Source of the DNA: Virgibacillus halodenitrificans JCM 12304
GTDB lineage: Bacteria > Bacillota > Bacilli > Bacillales > Amphibacillaceae
DNA: 64,000 nucleotides
Assembly: GCF_001310895.1 (NCBI RefSeq)
Contig: NZ_BAZS01000019.1
Span: 1-64,000, forward strand
Reading direction: 5' to 3'
Below are positions 29,128 through 38,370 of the stretch, piece after piece. The notes under the pieces were generated by a model that was given only the letters and a program-made list of their open reading frames with translations, had not been told where the DNA came from and did no database searches. Made by a program: the position numbers and the translations under genes. Every line of letters starts with the position of its first letter. Within the stretch, counting starts at the first letter, position 1.

Positions 29128-30981
29128 TTGAGTATAGCAGCTACTCAAAAAAGAGGCTTCGGAGCCTTCTTGTGGGATTATTTAACAACAGTCGACCATA
29201 AAAAAATTGCGCATTTATATTTATTTGGTGGCGGATTCTTCTTCCTGCTTGGTGGTATTGAAGCATTATTTATTCGTATTCAACTAATTAAACCAGAAAA
29301 TGACTTTCTAAGTGCTGGTTTATATAATGAAATGATTACAATGCATGGAACAACCATGATCTTCTTGGCAGCTATGCCGCTGTTTTTAGGGTTAATGAAT
29401 GCCATCATGCCTTTGCAAATAGGTGCTAGAGATGTTGCATTCCCGTTTTTAAATTCATTAGGTTTTTGGTTATTTATGTTTGGTGGAATTTTATTGAACT
29501 GTAGTTGGTTCTTAGGTGGAGCTCCTGATGCAGGATGGACTTCTTATGCGCCACTATCCATTCAATCACCTGGGCATGGAGTAGATTTCTACACACTTGG
29601 CCTGCAAATATCCGGTGCGGGAACATTAATGGGTGGAATTAACTTCTTAGTAACGATTGTTACCATGCGTGCGCCTGGAATGACTTATATGCGTATGCCA
29701 TTATTTACTTGGACTACATTTGTAACTAGTGTTCTTATTCTTTTTGCTTTCCCGGCTCTAACAGTAGGATTATTCCTGCTTATGTTTGACCGTATGTTTG
29801 ATTCAGCTTTCTTTGATGTTGCTTTAGGTGGTAATACCGTAATCTGGCAGCATTTATTCTGGATCTTCGGCCACCCGGAAGTATATATATTGATCTTACC
29901 TGCTTTCGGTTTGTTTAGTGATATATTCTCTACATTTTCAAAGAAAAGATTATTTGGTTACACTGCGATGGTTTTTGCCACAATCTTAATCGCTTTCTTA
30001 GGATTTATGGTTTGGGCTCACCATATGTTTACGGTTGGTTTAGGTCCGGTCGCAAACTCTATCTTTGCAATTGCAACGATGGCTATTGCAGTACCAACAG
30101 GTATTAAGATATTTAACTGGCTTGCAACTATGTGGGGAGGAAGCATTACTATTAACTCAGCAATGCTTTGGGCACTAGGATTTATTCCTTCATTTACAAT
30201 TGGTGGTATGACTGGTGTTATGCTAGCTTCTGCGGTAGCTGACTATCAGTATCATGATACCTACTTTGTTGTTGCACACTTCCATTATGTTATTGTTGGT
30301 GGTTCTGTATTTGGAATCCTGGCAGGTATACATTACTGGTATCCAAAAATGTTTGGCCGCATTCTACATGAAGGTATGGGTAAAGCTGCATTTTGGATTT
30401 TCTTAATAGGTTTTAATTTGACATTCTTTATCCAACATTTCCTTGGATTAATGGGTATGCCACGTCGTTACTGGGTATTCCTTGAAGATCAAGGGCTAGA
30501 TACTGGTAACCTTATAAGTACAATTGGCGCATTTTTAATGGGGGTTGCAGTAATAATTCTTCTAATCAACATTATTTACACTGCAGTTAAAGGGGAAAAA
30601 GCTCCTGCTGACCCATGGGATGGTCGTACGTTGGAATGGGCAATTCCTTCACCACCTCCATTCTATAACTTTAAACAAACGCCACTTACTCGTGGTTTGG
30701 ATCCTTTATGGATTGAGAAAACAGAGGGTAAAGGCAAAATGACACCTGCAGAACCGCTTGGAGATATTCATATGCCTGATGGATCTATTCTTCCTTTCAT
30801 CATGTCATTAGGATTCTTTGTAGCTGGTTTTGGGTTTATTTACCAGGTTGATCACAGTGCATGGTTATTGGCAGTTTTTGCTGGTATTGGTACAGCATTG
30901 ATTTGTATGTTAATCAGATCTTTGAAGGACTACCATGGCTATCACATTAAGAAAGAAGATCTTGAAAGGGAGGCTGACTAA
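29128..30981 (+). CDS. ctaD: Cytochrome caa3 oxidase subunit I
   Basis: Catalytic haem-copper subunit, twelve core membrane helices plus extra C-terminal ones, 617 residues. Haem a ligand MHGTTMIF, CuB region WIFGHPEVYILILPAFG with the His-Tyr crosslink pair, VWAHHMFTVG, and HDTYFVVAHFHYV (haem a3 and haem a ligands) are all present. TTG start with GGGAGG upstream. Reduces oxygen to water with proton pumping. Confidence 0.98.
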   Translation: MSIAATQKRGFGAFLWDYLTTVDHKKIAHLYLFGGGFFFLLGGIEALFIRIQLIKPENDFLSAGLYNEMITMHGTTMIFLAAMPLFLGLMNAIMPLQIGARDVAFPFLNSLGFWLFMFGGILLNCSWFLGGAPDAGWTSYAPLSIQSPGHGVDFYTLGLQISGAGTLMGGINFLVTIVTMRAPGMTYMRMPLFTWTTFVTSVLILFAFPALTVGLFLLMFDRMFDSAFFDVALGGNTVIWQHLFWIFGHPEVYILILPAFGLFSDIFSTFSKKRLFGYTAMVFATILIAFLGFMVWAHHMFTVGLGPVANSIFAIATMAIAVPTGIKIFNWLATMWGGSITINSAMLWALGFIPSFTIGGMTGVMLASAVADYQYHDTYFVVAHFHYVIVGGSVFGILAGIHYWYPKMFGRILHEGMGKAAFWIFLIGFNLTFFIQHFLGLMGMPRRYWVFLEDQGLDTGNLISTIGAFLMGVAVIILLINIIYTAVKGEKAPADPWDGRTLEWAIPSPPPFYNFKQTPLTRGLDPLWIEKTEGKGKMTPAEPLGDIHMPDGSILPFIMSLGFFVAGFGFIYQVDHSAWLLAVFAGIGTALICMLIRSLKDYHGYHIKKEDLEREAD

Positions 30982-30982
30982 T

Positions 30983-31606
30983 ATGAGTCACGATCATTCC
31001 TTAAGTCCAGAAGTAATGCCGCAAGAACCAGAAAAAGCCACCCTTGAAGGAAAGAATAAATTCTTTGGTTTATGGTTTTTCCTTGGCGGAGAGACAGTTT
31101 TGTTTGCCAGTTTTTTTGGGACCTACCTTGCATTAAGAAATTCCACTGCGGGTGGCCCTACGTCAACTGATTTATTTGGATTAGAGCTTGTATTTATTAT
31201 GACAATGCTGTTATTAACAAGTTCATTAACAAGTGTATATGCGATGTATCATATGAAAAATAATGACTTTAAGAAAATGCAATTATGGCTTGCTATTACT
31301 GCTTTTCTAGGAATGGGTTTCCTTGGTTGTGAAATTTATGAGTTTGCTCATTATATTCACGAATTCGGTTTTACATTCCGCTCTTCAGCGTTTGGGTCAG
31401 CCTTCTATACATTAGTTGGCTTCCACGGTGGTCACGTTGTATTTGGACTTAGTTGGTTAATTGCTTTAATGGTTAGAAATGCAAAAAGAGGCTTGAATTT
31501 ATATAATGCTCCAAAATATTATACATTCAGTCTTTATTGGCACTTTATTGATGTTGTATGGGTATTTATCTTTACAGTAGTTTATCTAATGGGAAAGGTA
31601 GGTTAA
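30983..31606 (+). CDS. ctaE: Cytochrome caa3 oxidase subunit III
   Basis: 207-residue membrane subunit III. Five helices with family motifs FWFFLGGETVLFASFFGTYL-like region (about 30-50), GFHGGHVVFGL and WHFIDVVWVFIF. The ATG at 30983 is used because AAGGGAGG precedes it and the protein then begins MSHDHSL; a start 48 bases upstream lies inside ctaD. It follows the ctaD stop by 1 nt. Confidence 0.96.
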   Translation: MSHDHSLSPEVMPQEPEKATLEGKNKFFGLWFFLGGETVLFASFFGTYLALRNSTAGGPTSTDLFGLELVFIMTMLLLTSSLTSVYAMYHMKNNDFKKMQLWLAITAFLGMGFLGCEIYEFAHYIHEFGFTFRSSAFGSAFYTLVGFHGGHVVFGLSWLIALMVRNAKRGLNLYNAPKYYTFSLYWHFIDVVWVFIFTVVYLMGKVG

Positions 31607-31609
31607 ATT

Positions 31610-31933
31610 ATGTCAGAGAACACCAATACCAACAGTGTTAATTCGTTTCAAAAGAAAAGAAATAAAGATGAAATGAAAAAGCAATTGATTTCCTTTGCTT
31701 TAATGATTGGATTTACCATAATTGCCTTTACCTTGGTTGCTACAAAAGCAATGGATAAAATGTTTATTATCCCAGTAATTCTACTATTGGCAATTATTCA
31801 AGTTGCATTTCAGTTTTATTATTTCATGCACATGAAAGATAAAGATCACGAATTCCCATCTATGATGATTTATGGTGGAGTATGGGCGGCAGTATTAACT
31901 GTTGCTACACTATTAACAATTGCATGGTGGTAA
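31610..31933 (+). CDS. ctaF: Cytochrome caa3 oxidase subunit IV
   Basis: 107-residue subunit IV with three membrane helices and the conserved QVAFQFYYFMHMKDKDHEFP loop (about 64-83). It follows ctaE by 3 nt and ends the ctaBCDEF transcript, with a strong terminator directly downstream. Confidence 0.95.
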   Translation: MSENTNTNSVNSFQKKRNKDEMKKQLISFALMIGFTIIAFTLVATKAMDKMFIIPVILLLAIIQVAFQFYYFMHMKDKDHEFPSMMIYGGVWAAVLTVATLLTIAWW

Positions 31934-31940
31934 ACAGAAG

Positions 31941-31972
31941 AGACCGGTAAACATACCGGTCTTTTTCTTTTG
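31941..31972 (+). terminator. Terminator of ctaBCDEF
   Basis: 9-bp perfect stem AGACCGGTA/TACCGGTCT, loop AACA, then T5CT4. Confidence 0.9.
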
Positions 31973-32077
31973 GTCTTTTAAATATTTTAGAAGTAAGTTG
32001 GAGTGTTAAAAATAAAAATATCGCAATTTAGATAAAATGCGAACTAACTACTCGTGTTTAGATTATGTGAAATAACT

Positions 32078-32475
32078 GTGTTGTTGAAAAGCTCACTGAA
32101 ATAGTTGCAGAGGTAAGCCCCATTGATTTCCATTGCATGCGGACGCTTTCAAACCTCCGGGTAAAAGCGTGACATCTGTTCGTAACCTCACAGTGTCTTC
32201 TTTACCGCTCGGCATGGCCTCAGCCGCTTCCTCCGCTACGCTCCGCCCAGGGTCTTCGCCTCATGCTATTTCGGCAGGAGTCGCGGGCCAACAGGACAAG
32301 GAAAGCTTCTAAGAGAAACATCGCACGCAGAAAAAGCGGATTTCTTTTTCAAGGACGTTGATCATGCAATCGTCGCCACAAAGGGTTTTCGTTGGGACGA
32401 GTTAGCAGCCCCTGTCCCAGGACGTGGCGTTCTTAGATTGCCGCATTCCACTCCAATCAATTTTTATTGCGCTTT
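32078..32475. repeat. Composite intergenic repeat, copy 2
   Basis: Left end 32081-32106 matches the terminal repeat of copy 1, followed by CCCCATTGATTTCCATTGCA and GCGGACGCTTTC. The core (about 32211-32360) is nearly identical to 40409-40555 in copy 3 and, reversed, to 46171-46320 in copy 5. A segment absent from copy 3 (about 32380-32419) holds the inverted repeat TGGGAC/GTCCCA. The right end CCACTCCAATCAATTT is the reverse complement of 11881-11897. Separates ctaF from ctaG. Confidence 0.85.
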
Positions 32476-32624
32476 ATTTTAATAATATATGGTTGCCTAT
32501 TCCAGTCAGTTATTATAGTCCTTTATATTTAAGGAAAGTTTTAAAATCGTCACATTCTATACGTGTATTCAATGATCATGTAAGTTATAATAATAGAGAT
32601 AAACCCTAAATGGAGTGATTATCT

Positions 32625-33524
32625 ATGTGGTTAGAATTACAAATATTTGGTTTCCGTGCTTTATGGAGTCCTTATTTCTTCCTATTTGTTATCGGTCTTG
32701 GAGTGGCATATTTTTTAATTACCGGCCCCTTTAGATCTAAGTGGGGAATAGTGGAAAAGCCATCTAATAAACAACAGGTTTATTTTTATATTGCTCTATT
32801 ATTGCTTTATATTGTAAAAGGATCTCCAGTTGATCTCTTAACACATATTATGCTTACTGCACATATGGCACAAATGGCAATATATTATTTGATCTTTCCT
32901 ATTTTAATTATTAAAGGAATACCTGTTTGGATATGGAAAAAAGTGGTATATGCTCCGCTTATAAACCCAGTATTAAAAGTATTAACGAAACCGATTATTT
33001 CTTTATTATTATTTAACAGCTTATTTTCGTTATATCATGTACCAGCAGTTTTTGACTTTGCCAAATCGTCACAAATTGCACATACTTCGATCTCATTAGT
33101 GATCCTCATTGCAGCCTTTATTGTTTGGTGGCCCATTTTATCTCCTATTAAAGAATGGGATACAATGTCACCATTATTAAAAATTGGCTATATTTTTGCC
33201 AATGGAGTATTGATCACTCCTGCGTGTGTATTAATCATATTCGCTGATCATGCTTTATTTGCTGCTTACAGCCAAGATGGAGCTTGGATACAGGCAATGT
33301 CGTTATGTGTGCCTGGAAATGTATTGCAGGGGATATCTTATGCTATTTCTGGACCGGAAATGTTTTCACCAATGAGTACTCTTGAAGATCAGCAACTTGG
33401 TGGAATTATTATGAAGATTATGCAAGAAATAACATATGGCTATATACTTGCTCGTATTTTCTTTACGTGGTTTAATCAAGAAAGTCTTAAGGTTGATCCT
33501 ATTCCGGCAGAGACGAATAGTTAG
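32625..33524 (+). CDS. ctaG: CtaG, cytochrome oxidase assembly factor
   Basis: Polytopic membrane protein of the Caa3_CtaG family, 299 residues with about seven helices, needed for active caa3 oxidase in B. subtilis, probably in CuB assembly. HMLTAHMAQMAIYYLIFP (about 77-95) carries conserved His and Met residues, and the C-terminal EDQQLGGIIMKIMQE region is typical. ATG with TGGAGTG upstream. The repeat island and terminator before it indicate transcription separate from ctaBCDEF, unlike a tight operon. Confidence 0.95.
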   Translation: MWLELQIFGFRALWSPYFFLFVIGLGVAYFLITGPFRSKWGIVEKPSNKQQVYFYIALLLLYIVKGSPVDLLTHIMLTAHMAQMAIYYLIFPILIIKGIPVWIWKKVVYAPLINPVLKVLTKPIISLLLFNSLFSLYHVPAVFDFAKSSQIAHTSISLVILIAAFIVWWPILSPIKEWDTMSPLLKIGYIFANGVLITPACVLIIFADHALFAAYSQDGAWIQAMSLCVPGNVLQGISYAISGPEMFSPMSTLEDQQLGGIIMKIMQEITYGYILARIFFTWFNQESLKVDPIPAETNS

Positions 33525-33535
33525 CCCAATCGATT

Positions 33536-33572
33536 AAACACCTTGCTTCCTTTGTGAGGTAAGGTGTTTTCT
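33536..33572 (+). terminator. Terminator between ctaG and the DUF420 gene
   Basis: Arms AAACACCTT/AAGGTGTTT with a partly paired loop and a short T-run. Confidence 0.6.
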
Positions 33573-33603
33573 ACATAACCGAAGAATGAAAGGAAGGAAA
33601 GAC

Positions 33604-34059
33604 ATGCCGTTGTTACCCACAATAAGTACCTTTTTTATCGCATTAAGTGCAATTTTAGTTGTAATAGGATGGATATTAATTAGTAAAGGAAATGCTAAAA
33701 CACATAAAAAAGTCATGGTGTCTGCTGCTATCAGTGCATTACTGTTCTTTATTATATATGTTTCAAGAACAGTATTTGTCGGCAATACAAGTTTTGGTGG
33801 TCCTGATGAGTATAAAATTTACTACACTGTTTTTCTTATATTTCACATAACTTTAGCAACAATTGGTGCAGTTTTTGGCGTCGTTACACTAATGTTAGCT
33901 TTTAAACGTAAGATTACTAAGCACAGAAAAATTGGTCCTGTAACAAGTATCATATGGCTTTTTAGTGCAATAACTGGAGTAATGGTCTACTTATTACTTT
34001 ATATTATTTTTGAAGGCGGAGAAACAACAAGTATGATAAAAGCGATATTGGGAACATAG
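33604..34059 (+). CDS. ctaM: DUF420 membrane protein (CtaM/YozB-like)
   Basis: 151-residue membrane protein with four helices and conserved histidines (HKK in the first cytoplasmic loop, FHITLA, KHRKIG). Members of DUF420 include B. subtilis YozB and Staphylococcus CtaM, the latter needed to mature haem-copper oxidases. Its place beside ctaG supports an oxidase-assembly role. ATG at 33604 is preferred because AAGGAAGG precedes it; an upstream ATG at 33586 overlaps that site. Confidence 0.82.
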   Translation: MPLLPTISTFFIALSAILVVIGWILISKGNAKTHKKVMVSAAISALLFFIIYVSRTVFVGNTSFGGPDEYKIYYTVFLIFHITLATIGAVFGVVTLMLAFKRKITKHRKIGPVTSIIWLFSAITGVMVYLLLYIIFEGGETTSMIKAILGT

Positions 34060-34211
34060 GAATAGCAAACCCTGCTGATAAACAAAGAATAAGAGTGAGT
34101 ATAGTTCTATTACCGAGTGCTTGAAAGGTATTACAAATATTTCTCCAAACATCTTTATAAAGTTAGGGAATCTACCATCCTACATTTTGTATTAACCGTC
34201 TTTATATGAAA

Positions 34212-34241
34212 AGGAGGAAGAGCGATATTGCTCTTCCTCCT
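34212..34241. terminator. Hairpin between ctaM and the AI-2E permease gene
   Basis: 12-bp perfect stem AGGAGGAAGAGC/GCTCTTCCTCCT, followed on the plus strand by TATATTTTT. It overlaps the stop codon of the convergent permease gene. Confidence 0.8.
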
Positions 34242-35298
34242 ATATTTTTGTATTCCATTTTATAATACCTGCTTCTTTTGCGGAGTTAAATGCTATAAAT
34301 AATAATGGACCTAATATAAAACCTAGTAAACCTAATAATTTTAGTCCAATAAACATGGCGATCAATGTGGCCAATGGAGATAGCCCAATATGTTGCCCCA
34401 TCACTTTAGGTTCAACAATACGTCGAACAGCAAGTAAAATGATTGCAAGAACAGCAAGTTGAATACCTAGTGATGTATCACCTGCCAGTAATAGAAATAA
34501 AGCCCATGGCCCCAGTATAATGATAGAGCCGATAATGGGTATTAAATCAACGATCCAAATAATAAGCGACATCATTATCGCAACTTCTGGAGTGATTAAA
34601 AATAATCCGACTAATGATACTGCTAGAATCAGAAGGCTTACTAGAAATTGAGCTTTAAGAAATCCAAGTAATACATCAGCTAAACGTCTGTTCATAAAAG
34701 AAACTTTTTCAGCAGTTTCTTTTGTTAGCAAATTATACATTTTTGCTTTAAGTAAAGGCAATTCCAACATGAAAAGAAAGAGAGCAATAAGATAAACAAT
34801 AAAACTAATTAAATATTGGGGTACTTTACTGAAAATCTCTGCAATGTTATCTAATGTTATTTTTTCTTTCGCTGTATTGCTAAGTGCTGTTAAGTTTTCC
34901 TCAATACTATCAGAAATCTGTTTTACGAATTCTGGAGGAAGGTTATTCGTATATTGTTGAAGATCTTTCTCCCACTCTTCATACATATCATTCAATTGAT
35001 TAAAATGACTAGGTACATCCTCTACAAAATTTACAACTTGAGTCACAGCTTTTGTAACAATAAAGGTTCCAGCGATTCCAACCAGCAGTAAAAAAAGTAA
35101 AAATATTATAGAAACCGCTGCTTTTCGGCTAATCTTCGTTTTTCTTTGCAGCAAACGAATTGTAGGGTTAAGCAATAGTGCTGTAAAAAAAGCAACAATA
35201 AGAGGAATGGAGACGGGTAGAATAAAGATTATGAAAAGTACTAGCAGTACGGCTATAAATATTAGTGTCCAATGGCGTTTTGTAAGTGTGCGGATCAA
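34240..35298 (-). CDS. AI-2E family transporter (UPF0118)
   Basis: 352-residue polytopic membrane protein. Hydrophobic pairs lie at the N-terminus (about 12-47 and 60-85), then a soluble helical segment (about 90-150), then several more helices. Family motifs WIVDLIPIIGSIIILGPW and GLKLLGLLGFILGPLLFIA are clear. Some members export autoinducer-2, others act as Na+(Li+)/H+ antiporters in halophiles, so the substrate is open. No equivalent gene lies between ctaG and ylbC in B. subtilis, as far as I recall. Confidence 0.88.
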   Translation of the reverse strand: MIRTLTKRHWTLIFIAVLLVLFIIFILPVSIPLIVAFFTALLLNPTIRLLQRKTKISRKAAVSIIFLLFLLLVGIAGTFIVTKAVTQVVNFVEDVPSHFNQLNDMYEEWEKDLQQYTNNLPPEFVKQISDSIEENLTALSNTAKEKITLDNIAEIFSKVPQYLISFIVYLIALFLFMLELPLLKAKMYNLLTKETAEKVSFMNRRLADVLLGFLKAQFLVSLLILAVSLVGLFLITPEVAIMMSLIIWIVDLIPIIGSIIILGPWALFLLLAGDTSLGIQLAVLAIILLAVRRIVEPKVMGQHIGLSPLATLIAMFIGLKLLGLLGFILGPLLFIAFNSAKEAGIIKWNTKI

Positions 35299-35421
35299 CG
35301 TTAATTAATGTCTCCTTTCATATGTAGCCAATATAATGGCAGCTATTTCTATAAAGAATATAGCATTAAATTTCCAATTTGAACAGAAAATTTCTTTGTA
35401 TTATATTAAATTGAATAAAAA

Positions 35422-35456
35422 ACCAACTACTAACATTTGATCTGAGTAGTTGGTCA
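35422..35456 (-). terminator. Terminator of the YugN-like gene
   Basis: 9-bp arms CCAACTACT/AGTAGTTGG; on the minus strand followed by T6. Confidence 0.75.
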
Positions 35457-35464
35457 GTTTGAAT

Positions 35465-35830
35465 TTATTTTTTATATTGTTGAATTTCATCTTTTACTTT
35501 AGTAATAATGTTGTTTGCTCGTTCCACAAGGTTAGCAGGGAATCCTTCTTCCTCGCCATATTCAACCCCATGCGGGTAATAGTGTTTTCCTAAAAGTGGA
35601 GGCATTAGTTTAATTACAGCATTGCCTCTATCTACATCTCCTTCAATAGAGTAGCCTTGAATTCGGATGTAATATGTAATGTTTTTTTCTTTTGATTCTA
35701 TTTTATAATCATACGTTACGCGATCATAATCCCATTGCCCAGCTCGAATAAAAGCATGTTTTCCTGTTAAATGATCGAGTGGTTTTAAATCGATAACAAC
35801 GTCCTCAATACCAGTATTCTCTAATCTCAT
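35465..35830 (-). CDS. YugN-like family protein
   Basis: 121-residue soluble protein. The motif AGQWDYDRVTYDYK (about 32-45) and LGKHYYPHGVEY (about 80-91) are diagnostic of the YugN-like family, whose function is unknown. The start MRLENTG at 35830 is used because GAGGTGG lies 7 nt upstream; a GTG nine bases earlier is part of that ribosome binding site. Next to the divergent CAP-domain gene ylbC. Confidence 0.85.
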   Translation of the reverse strand: MRLENTGIEDVVIDLKPLDHLTGKHAFIRAGQWDYDRVTYDYKIESKEKNITYYIRIQGYSIEGDVDRGNAVIKLMPPLLGKHYYPHGVEYGEEEGFPANLVERANNIITKVKDEIQQYKK

Positions 35831-36007
35831 CTTATCCACCTCACATAATTGTCCTTCCTACACTATAATAGTACGAAATAAGTGAACATGCAATTGAAAA
35901 CGCATAAGATTTTTGATTATATCTTCTTTAGAGATAATAGAGTTAAGAGAATGTTTATAGTATATTGTGCATATATATAACAAAAAAGAAGAGAAGGGGA
36001 CCATTCT

Positions 36008-37078
36008 ATGCGGTTTATTCAAATTACAGTTATATTAACCATTCTCGCAGTTATTGTATTTTATGTAATGGAAGGAAAAGATGCTCCAGGTGAAAAATTA
36101 ATTACTGAATCAGTAAGGATTACAAAAGAGAAATCTACCCTTTTAAAAGCTAAAGAGGGAACTCCAAATATGCAAAAAGAAATACCGTTGGAAGGGGACC
36201 TTTTTCAATGGGTGGGAAAAGGGACTGATCAGTTACAAGAACAGTTTGGGGAGCCAAAGAGAAAAGATCCAAGTGCATATGATTATACTTGGTGGGTCTA
36301 TACCGATGATTCAAGTCAATATATTCAATTTGGAGTCTTGGGAGAAGAAGTTAAAACAATATATGCAACTGGTTCTGAATTGGGGTCAAAGCCTTTTGTC
36401 ATTAATCAGACCTATGATGAGATAAATAAGAAATACCCTTTTGAAGAGCATGTTAATTATAGTGAAAATTTCGCATCCTACACTTTTAAATTAAATGAAG
36501 ATGATCTTAAAATGCGTCCATTAATAAAAGTAGACGATGATATATTTGTGCAAGCTTATTTTGACACATTTACGGAAAAGTTATCCTCTATTAGAGTTTT
36601 AACTGCAGATATACTCTTATTGCACCGTCCCTATGAACTGGAATATCGTGGCCAAATTCCTGAGCGCCCTATATTAAATAATAGACAATGGTTAAAAATA
36701 GAGGAAGGTATGGAAAGGCAAATTTTCGAAATTACAAATGTTCTACGCCATCAATACAACAAGTCTGTCCTGAAGTGGGATGAATCAGTTAGTCAAGTAG
36801 CGTTAAAGCATAGTAAAGACATGGAAGTAAATAAATACTTTTCACATTATAGTCAAAATGGCAATGGATTAAAAGAGCGCTTAGCTGAAAAAGAGGTCTT
36901 CTATACTGCAGCTGGTGAAAATATTGCTGCTCAATATCCGGATGCACCAGCGGCTATAGAAGGATGGCTAAATAGTGAAGGGCATCGTCAAGCATTGCTA
37001 AAAGAAGAATACACCCATTTGGGAGTAGGGGTATATCGATTGTATTTTACACAAAATTTCCTTGCTAAACCTTTATAG
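36008..37078 (+). CDS. ylbC: CAP-domain protein YlbC
   Basis: Secreted or membrane-anchored protein of 356 residues. An uncleaved hydrophobic segment (about 3-20) is followed by a CAP-associated N-terminal domain (about 70-210, FGEPKRKDPSAYDYTWWVYT) and a C-terminal CAP/SCP domain (about 236-350) with HSKDMEVNKYFSH, GENIAAQ and GHRQALL. Bacterial CAP proteins of this type have unknown activity; the histidines and glutamate of the CAP cavity are present. Monocistronic. Confidence 0.92.
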   Translation: MRFIQITVILTILAVIVFYVMEGKDAPGEKLITESVRITKEKSTLLKAKEGTPNMQKEIPLEGDLFQWVGKGTDQLQEQFGEPKRKDPSAYDYTWWVYTDDSSQYIQFGVLGEEVKTIYATGSELGSKPFVINQTYDEINKKYPFEEHVNYSENFASYTFKLNEDDLKMRPLIKVDDDIFVQAYFDTFTEKLSSIRVLTADILLLHRPYELEYRGQIPERPILNNRQWLKIEEGMERQIFEITNVLRHQYNKSVLKWDESVSQVALKHSKDMEVNKYFSHYSQNGNGLKERLAEKEVFYTAAGENIAAQYPDAPAAIEGWLNSEGHRQALLKEEYTHLGVGVYRLYFTQNFLAKPL

Positions 37079-37181
37079 GTATTTTGTTAGTCTGGGATTC
37101 TGAGTGGGAAGTCAGGCACATCTCTTAGAATTTAACATAAATTAAATAGTATAAATGTCTATTTAATATGAGGTGAGCAAG

Positions 37182-37571
37182 ATGAATGAATCAGATTTGC
37201 ACCCATCAGTTGTTAATTTTAAACGGTTTATAAATAAGCATCCTAAGTTATTAAAGGAAATTAGACGAAGTGGAAAGTCACTACAAGTGTATTATGAAAA
37301 ATGGGCATTGCTAGGAGAAGAAGATTCCTATTGGGATCAATTTATTGAAGAAAAGCCTGAGGCTGAAGAAGAAGATGGGGATAAAAAAAACAAGGAGTTA
37401 TTCAACCAATTTCTTAAAATGGCTGAAAATATGGATATAGAAAAAATACAGAAACAAGCCAATCAATTAAGCAATGCAATAACGACTGTTCAGGAAATAA
37501 TCAGTCAGTTCCAATCTACGAAGAGCACTGGTACTTCTAACCAAAATCCTATTAATTGGTATCGAGACTAG
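37182..37571 (+). CDS. ylbD: YlbD, putative spore coat protein
   Basis: 129 residues, helical, begins MNESDLHPSVVNFKRFINKH. The conserved LHPSVxxFKxFxxxHP start and EKWALLGEEDSYWD mark the YlbD family, annotated as putative coat protein in B. subtilis. AGGTGAG precedes the ATG at 37182; an upstream GTG lies within it. The stop is 11 nt before ylbE, forming a ylbDE operon. Confidence 0.88.
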   Translation: MNESDLHPSVVNFKRFINKHPKLLKEIRRSGKSLQVYYEKWALLGEEDSYWDQFIEEKPEAEEEDGDKKNKELFNQFLKMAENMDIEKIQKQANQLSNAITTVQEIISQFQSTKSTGTSNQNPINWYRD

Positions 37572-37582
37572 GAGGAAATTCA

Positions 37583-37816
37583 ATGCATCCACAATGCTAT
37601 GAGTATCTAAAAAGTAATCCACAGTTAGCAAGATTCGTACGTCTTAATCCTATGTGGTACCGCTATTTGTCCAGAGAACCTTCCATGTTGACTCATATAG
37701 ATAAAGAAGCGAAACGATTTTATGGAAAGACTTTTCCTCAGCGGGTTGAAAAATTAAATCATCAAGTGCAAATGCTTGAGATGCTTATTCAATTTGCTGG
37801 AGCAATGAAGGATTAA
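37583..37816 (+). CDS. ylbE: YlbE-like protein
   Basis: 77 residues. MHPQCYEYLKSNPQLARFVR and the PMWYRYLSREP motif match YlbE. The ATG at 37583 has AGGAGG 7 nt upstream; the earlier in-frame start lies inside ylbD. Function unknown, but coupled to ylbD. Confidence 0.88.
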   Translation: MHPQCYEYLKSNPQLARFVRLNPMWYRYLSREPSMLTHIDKEAKRFYGKTFPQRVEKLNHQVQMLEMLIQFAGAMKD

Positions 37817-37867
37817 ACATTTTCAGAACTTGTCTTAAATGATACTATAGTAGTGGAGGTGTAATAA

Positions 37868-38305
37868 ATGATAGCTACTATGGAATATGTAGATATATTA
37901 GATAAATCCGAGCAATTGGGGAGTATGGTAATGGATTCAGACATAATGGAAGCCTATACTAATTCCCAGAAAGCTCTTCATAAAGATAAAGAAGCTCAGA
38001 AATTAATTAGAGATTTTCAACATATAAAAGAACAGTATGACGATGTCCAGCGATTTGGCAGATACCACCCTGATTATAATGAAATCATGAAAAAGGTACG
38101 AGCAGCCAAACGAGAAATGGATATGAACGATAAGGTGGCTGAATTTAAAATTGCCGAAAGAAACCTGCAAAAATTATTAGATGAGATTAGTAGATATGTA
38201 GCTCAGAGTGTAAGTGAACAAGTGAAAGCTCCTCAGGAAGGGGCAGCTTTAACAGATAGTGGCTGTGGTTGTGGAAGCGGTGGAGGATGTGGCTGTGCCT
38301 CCTGA
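37868..38305 (+). CDS. ylbF: YlbF, subunit of the RNase Y specificity complex
   Basis: 145-residue helical protein of the YlbF/YmcA family. With YmcA and YaaT it forms the Y-complex that directs RNase Y cleavage and affects competence, biofilm and sporulation in B. subtilis. The coiled helical core is followed by a Gly/Cys tail with C133, C135, C141 and C143, which may help bind the iron-sulfur cluster described for the complex. GGAGGTG precedes the ATG. In this window it joins RNase J1 as a second RNA-decay factor. Confidence 0.93.
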   Translation: MIATMEYVDILDKSEQLGSMVMDSDIMEAYTNSQKALHKDKEAQKLIRDFQHIKEQYDDVQRFGRYHPDYNEIMKKVRAAKREMDMNDKVAEFKIAERNLQKLLDEISRYVAQSVSEQVKAPQEGAALTDSGCGCGSGGGCGCAS

Positions 38306-38370
38306 TCTTTGAATTTATATGGTTACTCTGATAAACTAAGTTGCAAATAACTTGTAAGTGAGGGCATGAT

